Shown here piece by piece: positions 11,231 to 21,690 of a DNA stretch of 27,869 bases. Both the position numbers and the translations under genes were made by a program. The stretch's first letter is position 1; every line of letters starts with the position of its first letter. A model generated the notes under the pieces. The model saw nothing but the letters and a program-made list of their open reading frames with translations, was not told the origin of the DNA and did no database searches. The stretch comes from Poteriospumella lacustris (Eukaryota; Sar; Chrysophyceae; Chromulinales; Dinobryaceae). The stretch spans positions 1 to 27,869 of the forward strand of contig SMOI01000360.1 in NCBI GenBank assembly GCA_008000375.1. The letters are read 5' to 3'.

Positions 11231-12823
11231 ATGAAGTAAGTGATCGCACATCCATTCCCTGCGATCTTGTGCACGCCTTGACGTTTTGCAATAGCGACAT
11301 GGTGCAACAACTGGGCCGAAGAACCGTGGCGAACAGCATGCGCCGGGCAACCGCAACCATTGCGTCGTTTAGCACAAAGCCTGCTCAAGCAACGAAAGTC
11401 TCTCGCCACGCGGAGCAGAAGTCTTACATCAATTTCCAAGACACTCTAATGCCCGGGTCGCGTGTTGTGTATTTGACCGAAGGAGATGACGAAACGGCAT
11501 CGGTCACCGTTCCATTCTTGCAATCAATTCAAGATCGTACGAAATTGTACTCTTCCAATTCCTTTGTGGAGGCGATCGGCTTCGAATCCAAAAACTCCAA
11601 AACATTCTGCCGCGGCATTGATACCATGAACACCAGCAAGGCCGATCAGCGCCAATGTCTCATCCAACTTCGAGAATTGAACGAAATGCTGACCAGCTCG
11701 AAAGGTGCTGGTCGTTCCAGCCCGCCTGTATCGTTGGTAGCACTCAATGGAGAGATCTCGGATGCGGGTCTGACTGCCTTTTGGGGTGCCACCCATCGCT
11801 TGGGAAGCCTCAGCGCGAAGTTCCGAGTTGCAGCAATGAAGGACCACGGCCAACTACCCATCGGCGGCGTCGCTTCGGCCTTGGTGGACGGCGATCAGCA
11901 AAACATTGCGGTAAGTGACAATCACTGCCTCGTACACGTCGAATCCGGGTCATGACGAGTGTTGCATTTGCGTTGATGTCTTACAGATGGCTCGCTACTT
12001 GGCGTTGTCTGGAGCCAAGCTGAACATTCTTGACTTGTGTCAGTTGGGTTTAGTGGAGCATGTCGTCAGCGATCGTCCGCTCGTTCCAATCTTCCGACAG
12101 CTGGCGCAAACGAACCACAGCAATGACGGAACGAAGCGAGAGCAGCCACGCCACGTCGACATTGGGGCGCTTGAGGATGTTCTCACGACCATGGCAGTGG
12201 ACGAGCCAGAGATCTTGGAGGAGATCGAGATGCATCCCGTGTGGGAGAGTTCCTTGATGGTCCCACCTTCTGAAGTTGCCAGCAATGTTGCCAACGAGCC
12301 CCAGCAGTATCCTGTATTCGCGGGCAAGACATGGGAGGAGGTGGCAGCCTTCGAGGCGGCTGCGCCCGACGTGTTCTCGGCCGAATCTCCTGGTGGTCTG
12401 TCCGCTCTGTTCGAGAATATCGAGGCTTTTGTGGAGAACTGCTTCGGCGCCAACCACGATGTGCGGTCATCGAAGCGGGCTTTGGAACAATACATCGCCG
12501 GCTTGGAGAAGCAAATGGCGTCGTCGGGGATGGGTCGGAGCGCACTGACGTACGCCACCATCGACAAGCGTAATGCTGCCATCGCGATGCAACGCAAGCT
12601 GTACTTGGCGAAGTCTTGCATGAAGACGATGGATTTGACGGATGCAGCAATCGTGCAAACGTGGTTCGATTTGACACGGCACGCGGCGACGAAGGATTTC
12701 GATGGCTGCATGCGTGATGAGATCACCATGTGGAAGTAAGGATGGGGGCGGACGTAATAGCGAGGGGGCATAGACCCTCAGTCAGATCCCCAAGCGACGG
12801 TTCGCGCGGTTGACGATGTGCAG
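11226..12823 (+). repeat. Left arm of large inverted repeat
   Basis: This segment reappears in reverse complement at 13154-14751. Coordinates x and 25977-x correspond without an indel across the whole gene. From about 11227 to 12750 the translations of the arms agree in all six frames wherever open frames allow comparison, and the introns I compared agree base for base, so the arms appear identical there. After the stop codon mismatches and a small length change appear, and similarity becomes patchy after about 12823. Confidence 0.95.
11231..12739 (+). CDS. HIBCH-like crotonase, probable mS47-type protein (left copy)
   Basis: Proposed exons are 11231-11235, 11295-11910 and 11987-12739, giving 457 aa. 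The introns are 59 and 76 bp, both with GTAAGT donors. The five-base first exon is an inference: ATGAA joins in frame to CGACATGGTG. If it is not used, translation starts at 11299 (454 aa). The N-terminus is rich in Arg, Ser, Thr and Ala with no acidic residue between about residues 4 and 35 (VQQLGRRTVANSMRRATAT), typical of a mitochondrial presequence. The crotonase core resembles 3-hydroxyisobutyryl-CoA hydrolase: FCRGID at the first oxyanion-hole site, ALNGE, KFRVA and ARYLALSGAKL. The second oxyanion loop, Gly-rich in active enzymes, reads NGEISDAGLT, and the usual PET...D catalytic segment is not evident. This fits a non-enzymatic homolog such as mitoribosomal protein mS47. Confidence 0.78.
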
Positions 12824-13237
12824 TACATGTCGCATAACCTGCAATACAGCTTTTGCTCAGCTTAGCATAGATTGTGTCAGGTTTCTGTAACGAGGCTTTC
12901 AATTGCATTTGCTTTCAACTTCTTTCGTGGGTCGTAGAATTCTTTGCTGATAGAATAGATTGAAGTGGGATCATTTTGACGCTTTGATATTCCTCGAGCG
13001 GAGCACATTTACCTATTGTCAGCGTTTTCCAGCCGGAGAGGACTTCGATTGAAAATTTTAGAATAAATGCAATTGAAAGCTACATAGTTACACTTTTCGT
13101 TACGCAAACTGATAGACCCGCACAGAGCAAAATGCCGCAAGTAGAAATTACATCTGCGCATCGTCGACCGCGCGAACCGTCGCTTGGGGATCTGACTGAG
13201 GGTCTGGCCCCCTTCGCTATTACGTTCGCCCCCATCC
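12740..13237. other. Spacer between convergent gene copies
   Basis: This holds both 3' UTRs. The outer 84 bases on each side (12740-12823 and 13154-13237) still pair as inverted repeat, with a few mismatches. The central 330 bases have drifted, although a shared 'ctttcaattgcattt' string (about 12896 and its complement near 13065) shows that the duplication once reached further in. No open frame with a domain is present. Confidence 0.7.
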
Positions 13238-14751
13238 TTACTTCCACATGGTGATCTCATCACGCATGCAGCCATCGAAATCCTTCGTCGCCGCGTGCCG
13301 TGTCAAATCGAACCACGTTTGCACGATTGCTGCATCCGTCAAATCCATCGTCTTCATGCAAGACTTCGCCAAGTACAGCTTGCGTTGCATCGCGATGGCA
13401 GCATTACGCTTGTCGATGGTGGCGTACGTCAGTGCGCTCCGACCCATCCCCGACGACGCCATTTGCTTCTCCAAGCCGGCGATGTATTGTTCCAAAGCCC
13501 GCTTCGATGACCGCACATCGTGGTTGGCGCCGAAGCAGTTCTCCACAAAAGCCTCGATATTCTCGAACAGAGCGGACAGACCACCAGGAGATTCGGCCGA
13601 GAACACGTCGGGCGCAGCCGCCTCGAAGGCTGCCACCTCCTCCCATGTCTTGCCCGCGAATACAGGATACTGCTGGGGCTCGTTGGCAACATTGCTGGCA
13701 ACTTCAGAAGGTGGGACCATCAAGGAACTCTCCCACACGGGATGCATCTCGATCTCCTCCAAGATCTCTGGCTCGTCCACTGCCATGGTCGTGAGAACAT
13801 CCTCAAGCGCCCCAATGTCGACGTGGCGTGGCTGCTCTCGCTTCGTTCCGTCATTGCTGTGGTTCGTTTGCGCCAGCTGTCGGAAGATTGGAACGAGCGG
13901 ACGATCGCTGACGACATGCTCCACTAAACCCAACTGACACAAGTCAAGAATGTTCAGCTTGGCTCCAGACAACGCCAAGTAGCGAGCCATCTGTAAGACA
14001 TCAACGCAAATGCAACACTCGTCATGACCCGGATTCGACGTGTACGAGGCAGTGATTGTCACTTACCGCAATGTTTTGCTGATCGCCGTCCACCAAGGCC
14101 GAAGCGACGCCGCCGATGGGTAGTTGGCCGTGGTCCTTCATTGCTGCAACTCGGAACTTCGCGCTGAGGCTTCCCAAGCGATGGGTGGCACCCCAAAAGG
14201 CAGTCAGACCCGCATCCGAGATCTCTCCATTGAGTGCTACCAACGATACAGGCGGGCTGGAACGACCAGCACCTTTCGAGCTGGTCAGCATTTCGTTCAA
14301 TTCTCGAAGTTGGATGAGACATTGGCGCTGATCGGCCTTGCTGGTGTTCATGGTATCAATGCCGCGGCAGAATGTTTTGGAGTTTTTGGATTCGAAGCCG
14401 ATCGCCTCCACAAAGGAATTGGAAGAGTACAATTTCGTACGATCTTGAATTGATTGCAAGAATGGAACGGTGACCGATGCCGTTTCGTCATCTCCTTCGG
14501 TCAAATACACAACACGCGACCCGGGCATTAGAGTGTCTTGGAAATTGATGTAAGACTTCTGCTCCGCGTGGCGAGAGACTTTCGTTGCTTGAGCAGGCTT
14601 TGTGCTAAACGACGCAATGGTTGCGGTTGCCCGGCGCATGCTGTTCGCCACGGTTCTTCGGCCCAGTTGTTGCACCATGTCGCTATTGCAAAACGTCAAG
14701 GCGTGCACAAGATCGCAGGGAATGGATGTGCGATCACTTACTTCATTCGGT
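13154..14751 (-). repeat. Right arm of large inverted repeat
   Basis: Reverse complement of 11226-12823. The apparently identical core spans about 13227-14750. Outside it, the 14752-14817 region still shows islands shared with the left gene's upstream sequence (for example 'tgtggtcg') among many differences. Confidence 0.95.
13238..14746 (-). CDS. HIBCH-like crotonase, probable mS47-type protein (right copy)
   Basis: Proposed exons are 14746-14742, 14682-14067 and 13990-13238, encoding a protein that appears identical to the left copy (457 aa, or 454 aa from 14678). All intron positions and intron sequences compared are the same. The two genes are tail to tail. The domain reading is the same: mitochondrial-type presequence, crotonase fold, and altered oxyanion and catalytic segments. 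What differs is the promoter side: upstream of the start the sequence departs from the left copy within a few bases, and a tRNA-Pro gene lies 125 bases beyond. The two copies could therefore differ in expression while giving the same protein. Confidence 0.78.
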
Positions 14752-14871
14752 AAGGCAATCAAAAGAACACGAGACCATGACCGACCACACAGCCATCGTC
14801 AGAAGGAGCAATCTCTGCTGCGGCGGCTGTGTGTCGTGTTGTTGTGCTGATGAGCAAAACGAAAAAAGATA

Positions 14872-14943
14872 GGGGCCAGCCGGGAATCGAACCCGGAACC
14901 ATCCGCACCCAAAGCGGATATTATACCATTAAACCACTAGCCC
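14872..14943 (-). tRNA. tRNA-Pro (anticodon UGG)
   Basis: The minus strand folds as a 72-base tRNA without intron. The acceptor stem GGGCTAG pairs with CTGGCCC (one G-U), followed by discriminator C. The anticodon stem TCCGC/GCGGA encloses the loop TTTGGGT, giving anticodon TGG. The T arm carries GGTTCGATTCC. The anticodon loop and body resemble eukaryotic cytosolic tRNA-Pro. The 3' CCA is not encoded. Confidence 0.96.
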
Positions 14944-15100
14944 AGTTGCCCAGATTTAACGTACAGGCAATATGAAGCTCGTGGGTTCTCTTGTTAGGCC
15001 TTGGGGTGTCACATTTGTTCAGGTTTCAGGTGGTAATCACAAACTTTTGTCGCAAACAAATTGATTGTTCTTCGATTTTCCTCTTTGAGATATTGAAGAA

Positions 15101-16035
15101 ATGACGACTTGTTGTTGCATTGGTTTCATTCAGGAAATGGAGGCCGGAATTGTGGAAAACTTCGGTGAGCAGCTAATTTTATCACGACGAATTGATTCCT
15201 GTTGATTATAATAATGAATTATTATTTTATCTTTGTAGGTAAATTTGACCGAGTTATCCCTGCTGGAATGTTCTGCCTGAAGTTTCCTTGTGAAGAACTC
15301 AAGAAGAGAATTTCTCTTCGCATACAGTATTTAGAATGCTCGTGCGACACGAAGACCAAAGACAATGTATTCGTTCGTGTCGTTGTAGCAGTTCAATACA
15401 AAGTAGTGGAAGAGAAGGTCCCCTCCGCATATTACAAGCTATCGGACCCACAGTCTCAAATTCGTTCGTACATTTACGATGTGGTACGATCTTCTGTTCC
15501 ACGAATGGATTTGGATGCTTCCTTCGCATCGAAGGATGATGTTGCAAACGCTGTCAAGACCCAATTGTCTGCACTCATGTCGGAATATGGATATGAGATT
15601 ATCGCTGCTCTGGTCATTGATTTGGATCCCAACGCTCACGTGAAGGCGGCTATGAATGAAATTAATGCTTCTCAACGTTTGAGAGAAGCCGCAGCGGAGA
15701 GGGCCGAAGCAGAGAAAATTCTTCAAGTGAAAGCTGCCGAAGCGGAAGCTGATTCCAAGTATTTGTCTGGTTTGGGTGTTGCTAGACAAAGAAAGGCTAT
15801 TGTTGACGGCTTGAGGGACACGGTCACTGGTTTTTCATCCGACGTTCCTGGTGCCAGTGCTAAGGACGTGATGGACCTTCTCTTGGTAACGCAGTACTTT
15901 GATATGGTGCGTGAAATCGGAGGCAAGAAGGCCCAAAGCTCAACTCTATTTTTGCCTCATGGCCCTCACGCCGTCGAACAATTACGCGGCGACTTGAAGA
16001 ATTCCTTCCGCATGGGCGCTGCAGTTTCGAAGTAG
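15101..16035 (+). CDS. Hypersensitive-induced-response-like SPFH/prohibitin-domain protein
   Basis: Two exons (15101-15164 and 15239-16035, 74-bp intron, GTGAGC donor) encode 286 aa, the usual length for HIR proteins. An SPFH (stomatin/prohibitin/flotillin/HflK) domain covers most of the protein. Hallmarks are ENFGKFDRVIPAG, TKTKDNVFVRVVVAVQYKV, KAAMNEINASQRLREAAAER, AEAEKILQVKAAEAEADSKY and LVTQYFDMVREIG. Plant HIR proteins oligomerise in plasma-membrane microdomains and take part in immune responses; a microdomain scaffold role is the fair inference here. The N-terminus MTTCCCIGF keeps the Cys cluster that may be palmitoylated, but lacks the Gly2 of plant HIRs needed for myristoylation. The start is fixed because the short first exon supplies the conserved N-terminus. 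Confidence 0.94.
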
Positions 16036-16661
16036 ATACATACATCAAAGATTTGACCATGAGTCATCATATCTGTGCACTCAATCGTGTGTTGTGCTCT
16101 ATTGTACTATATGTGTTGTCAGCTATTTGACGTTTGTTCTTGTAAAAGGTTTCAGTTGATTTTTTGAATGTGAATACACTTAAAGTGCAAAATCGTCTGG
16201 ATATAAGAAAGATGCGCTATTGTTTTTTGAAATAAGAAGTCTCGCATAAACGGATGCAGTCCTTTGTATGCGTTGGGTAGGGCGATACATATGCTGCTGC
16301 TGCATACATGGGTCTCCCAGCAGTATGTCTCCCTACAGTTTGAGATGTACTGGACCTATCTGGGTTAGGCTCAATCAACCGTCGACTGCTGCTGATGATG
16401 ACGACGACGACGCCGAGTAGCTGTTACAAGACAAGGAGCAGTCGGATTGATTTGACCTATTGATAGGGATTCCGTCACAGCTGATTGATTGTAGATCGTC
16501 TGCAATCCTCATGCTTCCTGTGGTTTCATCGATCCACTGAGGAAGGACTGGACAGAATTTTGATCGGACCGTCTGTCTTTCATGCACCCATTCAAAGCAC
16601 ACAGTTGTGATTTCACATCTTGAGCACCGCCTGGACCACTGTGTCATCATACTTAGTCAAT
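16036..16661. other. Intergenic between HIR and coiled-coil genes
   Basis: Both neighbours run rightward, so this holds the HIR 3' UTR and the promoter of the coiled-coil gene. A 91-codon minus-strand frame (16375-16650) has several Cys residues but no zinc-finger spacing I recognise. Nothing else is called. Confidence 0.5.
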
Positions 16662-19600
16662 ATGGAGTTGTCAGATGCTTCTGATCCGCATGAAGAAGTT
16701 CTGTCGGAGAGAGATGTTGCTGATATGACCAACGAGGAACTATTGGACCGATTATCGGACAGTGCCCATCGCATCGCTTATCTTGAGAATCAAAACCACT
16801 TTCTTCGTCTGAAGCTGAAGTTGACGATTCAGCATTGCTTAGACAATGTAAGAGCCTTCCTATGATGGGGGAGGGTTTCACCCGTATCTGAAGTAACCCG
16901 TACCTTGTGACTTCTGCAGGACACCCGTGACAAAGCTCATGCCGCCAAAGCACTTCAAGTCGAGAAAGGTGTCTCCGCTCGTATCGCGATGGTGGAGCAA
17001 TCAGTACAAACAGATCATCAACAACACAGTGTCACCTTTGCGGAAGCGAACAGTTATGCCTCACCGGAGCCGCCTCAACGCAAAGCTTCGATTTCGAAAG
17101 CGAATGAAGCTGGCGACGAAGACGACGACAACAACAACGAAGACGATGCCGACGATCTCCTGAAAACCCCCGTCGTGATGGAGCTATCTAATACGCTATC
17201 GAACCTCAAATGGGGTTTCAAGAAACGGTACGTGTGTGGTATGACTCAACGTATTCCTTGCCGCACACCCTGCGTTGACTGGTCATTGACATAAATGTTA
17301 CCGTGTATCCGTGGTGTAGTGAATCGAAACTGAAGAAAGAACTCAAGAGCTACAAGTCCGCTCTTCAGTTGCTGCACGCCAACCATGAAGAATTACGGAC
17401 GAAGTTCAAGTACGTGTGCCGCTCCATAGATCGCTCTGCGTCGCTTCGTCGATGGTGTGACGGGGTGTTAACGGTTGTCGGTGATGGTGTGTCGTGTGTG
17501 TGTCGTGTGTGTGTGCGTACCGTAGGGACATTTGCAACTCGTTGTGCGACCAATTGGACATGGCAGAGAACGTACAACAGCTGCGCGAACAGCAAAAGGA
17601 AGTTGTACGTCAACAGGAGACGTCGGTAGCGGAGGTGTTGGTCCAGTGGAACGACCACGACGTGTCGCTGAAGTCGGCGTTGGATCAGATCGCTGCGGAA
17701 GTGCAAAACGTGGCCGAAGAAGCACAGTCCCAGTTGGAAGCCGGCCGGGAAAACCTTGTTACGGTACGTACCGAGCGTAATCGGTATCTACAAGCGGCGA
17801 AGGAACTGGAGGCGGAATTGGAGGAACAGGCACTGGCGATGCTCGCTGAAGAGACAGTGAAGCCCGCCGCGGTCAGTCGCACCGCCTCAAACGACGCAAA
17901 AGACGCTACTGCAGCGGTACCCATCGCCTCGAGTGCTCAGCCATCGTCCGCGTCGTCGACAGCGGTTCAGGACGTGACCCCGTCGGCTTCCGCGCTGCCA
18001 CCGTCGCATCAACGGTCACCGAACAAGGAACCCGTCGACGCCGTCGTTGTGGAGCCGAACGCTTCACGACCAGCGACGAAGACTTCGTCTCGCACAGGGT
18101 CCAAAAAAGCTTCCACAGCGTCGTCGTCGAGAAAGAAGTCCTCCAAGGCGAAGAAGAGCAGCTCCTCCTCGCGGAAGAGGGCCCGTTCGCCATCATCGAG
18201 CAGCAGCGACGCATCACGCGATGACACACGCGATGCGTCCACCGCTACCGCCACCGACGAGTCGGACGCCGATTCGGTGTCGTCCACCGGTTCGTCGTCG
18301 TCGTCATCGTCGTCGTCGTCGTCTTCGTCCTCGTCAGCGGACAAGGCCCGTCGTCGTCGCCGCAAGAGCAGCCGCAAGACGTCCGCGTCGATGTCGACGT
18401 CAACGTCCGACCGGCGGAAAGCGTCGAAGTCGAAGTCGAAGTCACATGACGGTCGTCGGTCGTCGAAACGCTCGTCGACCGAGCCCGCGCCATTGACGCG
18501 GGAGCAGAAGGAGCTCCTGCGGCAACGACTACTCGACGAAGAGCTGCTCGATGCGGTCACACAGACACAAGCGGCGCTCGGTGAAATGCTCCTGCGGGCG
18601 GGCAGCAGCGGCGACGCGGGCGCCAGTCTGTCGCTCACAGCGGCGACGTCGACCTCGGCGACCGCGGCGACCGCGAGTCAATGGGAGCTGCAACTGCGTC
18701 TCGCGGAAGAGAAAATCGCCGCGTTGGCCGCGGAGAAGAAGCAATTGGAGCAGCGTGTGAAGACGCAGCAGAAGGACTTCGACGGGCAGCACCGCGCCAA
18801 GTGGCGGCTGATCCAAGAGCTTGAGGCGAAGAACACCGAGCTAGACCGCCTCGTCGTCCAGCTGTCGTCCTCGTCGTCGCAGTCGCAGTCGCAGTCGCAG
18901 TCGCAGCACCAGCAGCAGGTGCTGCAGCAGTCGGTAGCGGGGCACCAACGAGACGTCAGTCCGTCGAGTCCCGGCGATGACCGCTCCGACGACCAGCACA
19001 CGCTCAACGGCAGCCGCGACGAGCTCAGTCACCTGCTCTTCTCCCCACCGCCACCGCAGCCACCGCAGCCGCAACAGCAACAGCAACGACGGCCATCATC
19101 GGTGACCTCCAGCGGCACTGCGACAGTGGCTCGGCCGAAGTCGACGCAGTCGTTCGCGCAGCAGACGTCGTTCCACTCGCTGCAGCAGCAGCAACAGACG
19201 ACGACGACGGCGACGAGCGTCAGCCGCAGAGGCAGCCGTTCGCAGCTGACCGCTGTCCCCTCCGCGGCCCACGTGGCAGTCGATGCCAGTACCAACATCA
19301 ACGCCAACGCCAACGCCAACGGCAGCTCGTTTCTGTCGCATATTTCGACGGCTCACGGCGACGCCCACGGCGATGGCGATGGCCCCGCAACGGTCGGCGG
19401 TAACGACGACGGCGAAGACGGCGACGACGACGACGAACACACCGTTGCGCAGTTTGCCAACGACGACAGCGACGAGCTGCTCGCCATGGAGCGTATCGAT
19501 GCGGCGGCGGCAGCGTCCGATCCACCGCCGCGACACACGGTGTCCTTCCGCGACCCCGCCGGTAGTGCGGCACGAGCCGCGCTGGGCGAATACGAATACG

Positions 19601-20833
19601 AAACGGGCGAAGGCGACGAGGAGGAGGATGTGCACGTGGTGGCGTCGCTCGACGATTTCCACGTGGAAATGGCGTCCGCGTCGGCCTCGGCATCGTCGAT
19701 GAGGCGCAACAGCAGTCGCATCGGCAGTGCCACAGGCGGTGGCGATGGTGGCAACGATGCCGCTGCTGGGTCGGTGGAAGAGCTGCTGCTCGGCGGTGGG
19801 GGCAGTCGACGCGCCGATCGCCCGCCGCGTCCGCCCTCGTCGGCGTCTTCGTCGCGACTGTCGACCACCGTCGGTGGCCACGGCGACGGTAGCCACGAGA
19901 GCAAAAGCGGCCACGACCAGGACCACGACGGCATCGACCTCGCCGCGGCCGTCGACGAGCTTCGCCAGATGCTCCACGACGTCGAGACGCAGAAGGAAGC
20001 CCTCGTCGTCCAGCTACGTGACCTGGAACACGAACGAGAGCACTGGCAACTGGCAACGACCACGTCGCAACAAGAACAACGCAACTTGCGCAAGGAGAAC
20101 GACGACCTCGCCAAGGACAACCTGGTACGCCCTCGCCATTGCTTTCACAATTCCCCCTGCCCTGCTCTGCTCCTCACTGTCTCACTCTGTCTCTCTGTCT
20201 CCCTCTCTGTCTCCCACTGTGTGTGTGTGTATCGATAGCGGTTAAAGCGAGAACTGGACCTGTATCGTACGAAGATCTTCACCGTCGTGAGCAAGGAAGG
20301 CTCCTCGCTCGTCCACGGCCTCCCCGACGTCAACATTTCGTTTCAATCGCGATCGATGGCGGCCAGTGCCGCCGCGGTGGCAGCTGAATACGATTATCTG
20401 TCGCCGTCGACGTCGACGTCGCAGGCGTTGTACATCATCAACCAACTCGTGCATAACAACAACGACTTGGTCGAACGCAACGCGACGTTGGAGCGCGACA
20501 AGAAGCGTCTCGACGTCGCGTTGACCGACAAGGACCAACAGCTCCGGCAACGGCTCCTCGAGCTGCAAGAGAAAGACGCCGCCGTCGCGAAGATGAAACA
20601 GTTGTTGACGCAGGCCAATGCGACGATAACGGCCACCGTCGAGGATTACCGCGTGTTGCAAGAGCAAGTGGCGACGTTGACGGCGAAGCTGAAGGAGCAG
20701 TCGCTGGAGAACACCCATCTGAAGGCGTTGCTGTCGCCGCAGAAGCGTAGCAAAGCGATTGGCGCGGCGAATCAATTGTTGCTCGCTAGTCAACAGTCGG
20801 CGCTGGCCCTGTCACAGCCGGCGCAGGAGTCCA

Positions 20834-20903
<70 letters not shown>

Positions 20904-21690
20904 CGTGGTGGCTTTGTCGACATCGCAGCAGCAGCTGCTGCACCAGCAGCACCAGCAGCAGTCGTCGTCACTGGCACCATTGGCACCACCGTTGCCCGGA
21001 TCGTCGGTGTCGACGGCGGATCTCATCGCGCGGCTACACGCGTCGTCGTCGTTGCAACAGTTGTCCACCGCACGCACACCCCATCGTCCCAACGATGCTG
21101 CGGCTGTGGCTGCTGCATCGTCGGTGATGACGACGCCATCAGAGGCCGCCGCTCCTCGGGCCCCGAGCCCCACGTGGAGCACCGTCTTCGGTCACACCAG
21201 CCCACGCGCGTCACCATCGTCGTCACCGTCACCGTCGCCGGGCAGCTTCCTCGCCAACAGCAGCGTCCACGGTGCTGCTGCCCGCAGCGGGTATTACCAC
21301 GGGTCCGGACCATCCGCTGGGCGCGCCCCTGCGGCGTATCTCCTATCACAGTCGCTGCAGGAGAGCCTCAGTAGTCCTCCGCCGTACACCCGCGATAGCC
21401 GTCAGACCGCCGCGAGCCTCCTCGCGGCGGCAGCTTCCAGCAGCACGACCCTGTCGACTTCCGCTACGACCGCAGCATTGTCCAAGCCGACGGTGACTCT
21501 GCGTCAAGACGTAGAGGCACGCTTGCAGGAGTACGCACGGCGCCATCCCACGTCGAACACGGCCTCGGCACTGGCCGCTCAACAGCAGCTGCACCAGCAG
21601 CCGCACCACCAACAATACTCGCCACAGCCGCCGCCACCACCACCACCACTGATGACTGCTGCGTCCCCGGCCACTGCTTTCCCGCGGTAG
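16662..21690 (+). CDS. Large coiled-coil protein with poly-Ser and low-complexity regions
   Basis: Five exons (16662-16847, 16920-17227, 17320-17409, 17526-20124, 20239-21690) join in frame to 1544 aa. The introns are 72, 92, 116 and 114 bp, all GT-AG; retaining the last one gives a stop. I recognise no family. Heptad-like, charged segments lie at about residues 15-60, 165-300, 490-660, 980-1060 and 1062-1230. Between them are a Lys/Ser/Arg-rich stretch (about 370-480) with poly-Ser near 450, Gln/Ser runs (about 650-760), an acidic stretch near 820-840, a 20-plus Ser run near 1260-1282 and a Pro/Gln-rich end. Such architecture suits a structural or centrosome/cytoskeleton-linked protein, but that is only inference. 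Exons 4 and 5 are visibly more GC-rich than the neighbouring genes, mostly through TCG, CAG and GAC codon runs. Confidence 0.82.
20836..20904 (+). repeat. Pure (TCG)22 tract coding poly-Ser
   Basis: Twenty-two uninterrupted TCG codons plus one TCC lie in exon 5 of the coiled-coil gene. The purity suggests recent slippage, since an old Ser run would normally mix codons. A shorter, mixed TCG/TCA/TCT tract sits in exon 4 near 18292-18335. Confidence 0.95.

Noticed and set aside
11173-11298. Longer N-terminus for the left HIBCH-like gene
   Set aside because: This stretch is not shared in frame with the right copy and reads through a likely intron. The presequence-like N-terminus begins at or just before 11299.
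12040-12771. 243-codon frame antisense to the HIBCH-like gene, repeated at 13248-13937
   Set aside because: Both lie opposite a recognised coding exon, and their mutual identity follows from the identical arms.
16375-16650. Cys-containing minus-strand frame between the HIR and coiled-coil genes
   Set aside because: The Cys spacing matches no zinc-finger type I know, and it sits in UTR/promoter sequence.
19298-20120. Long Arg- and Ser-rich frames opposite exon 4 of the coiled-coil gene
   Set aside because: They are by-products of GC-rich triplet repeats in the sense gene.
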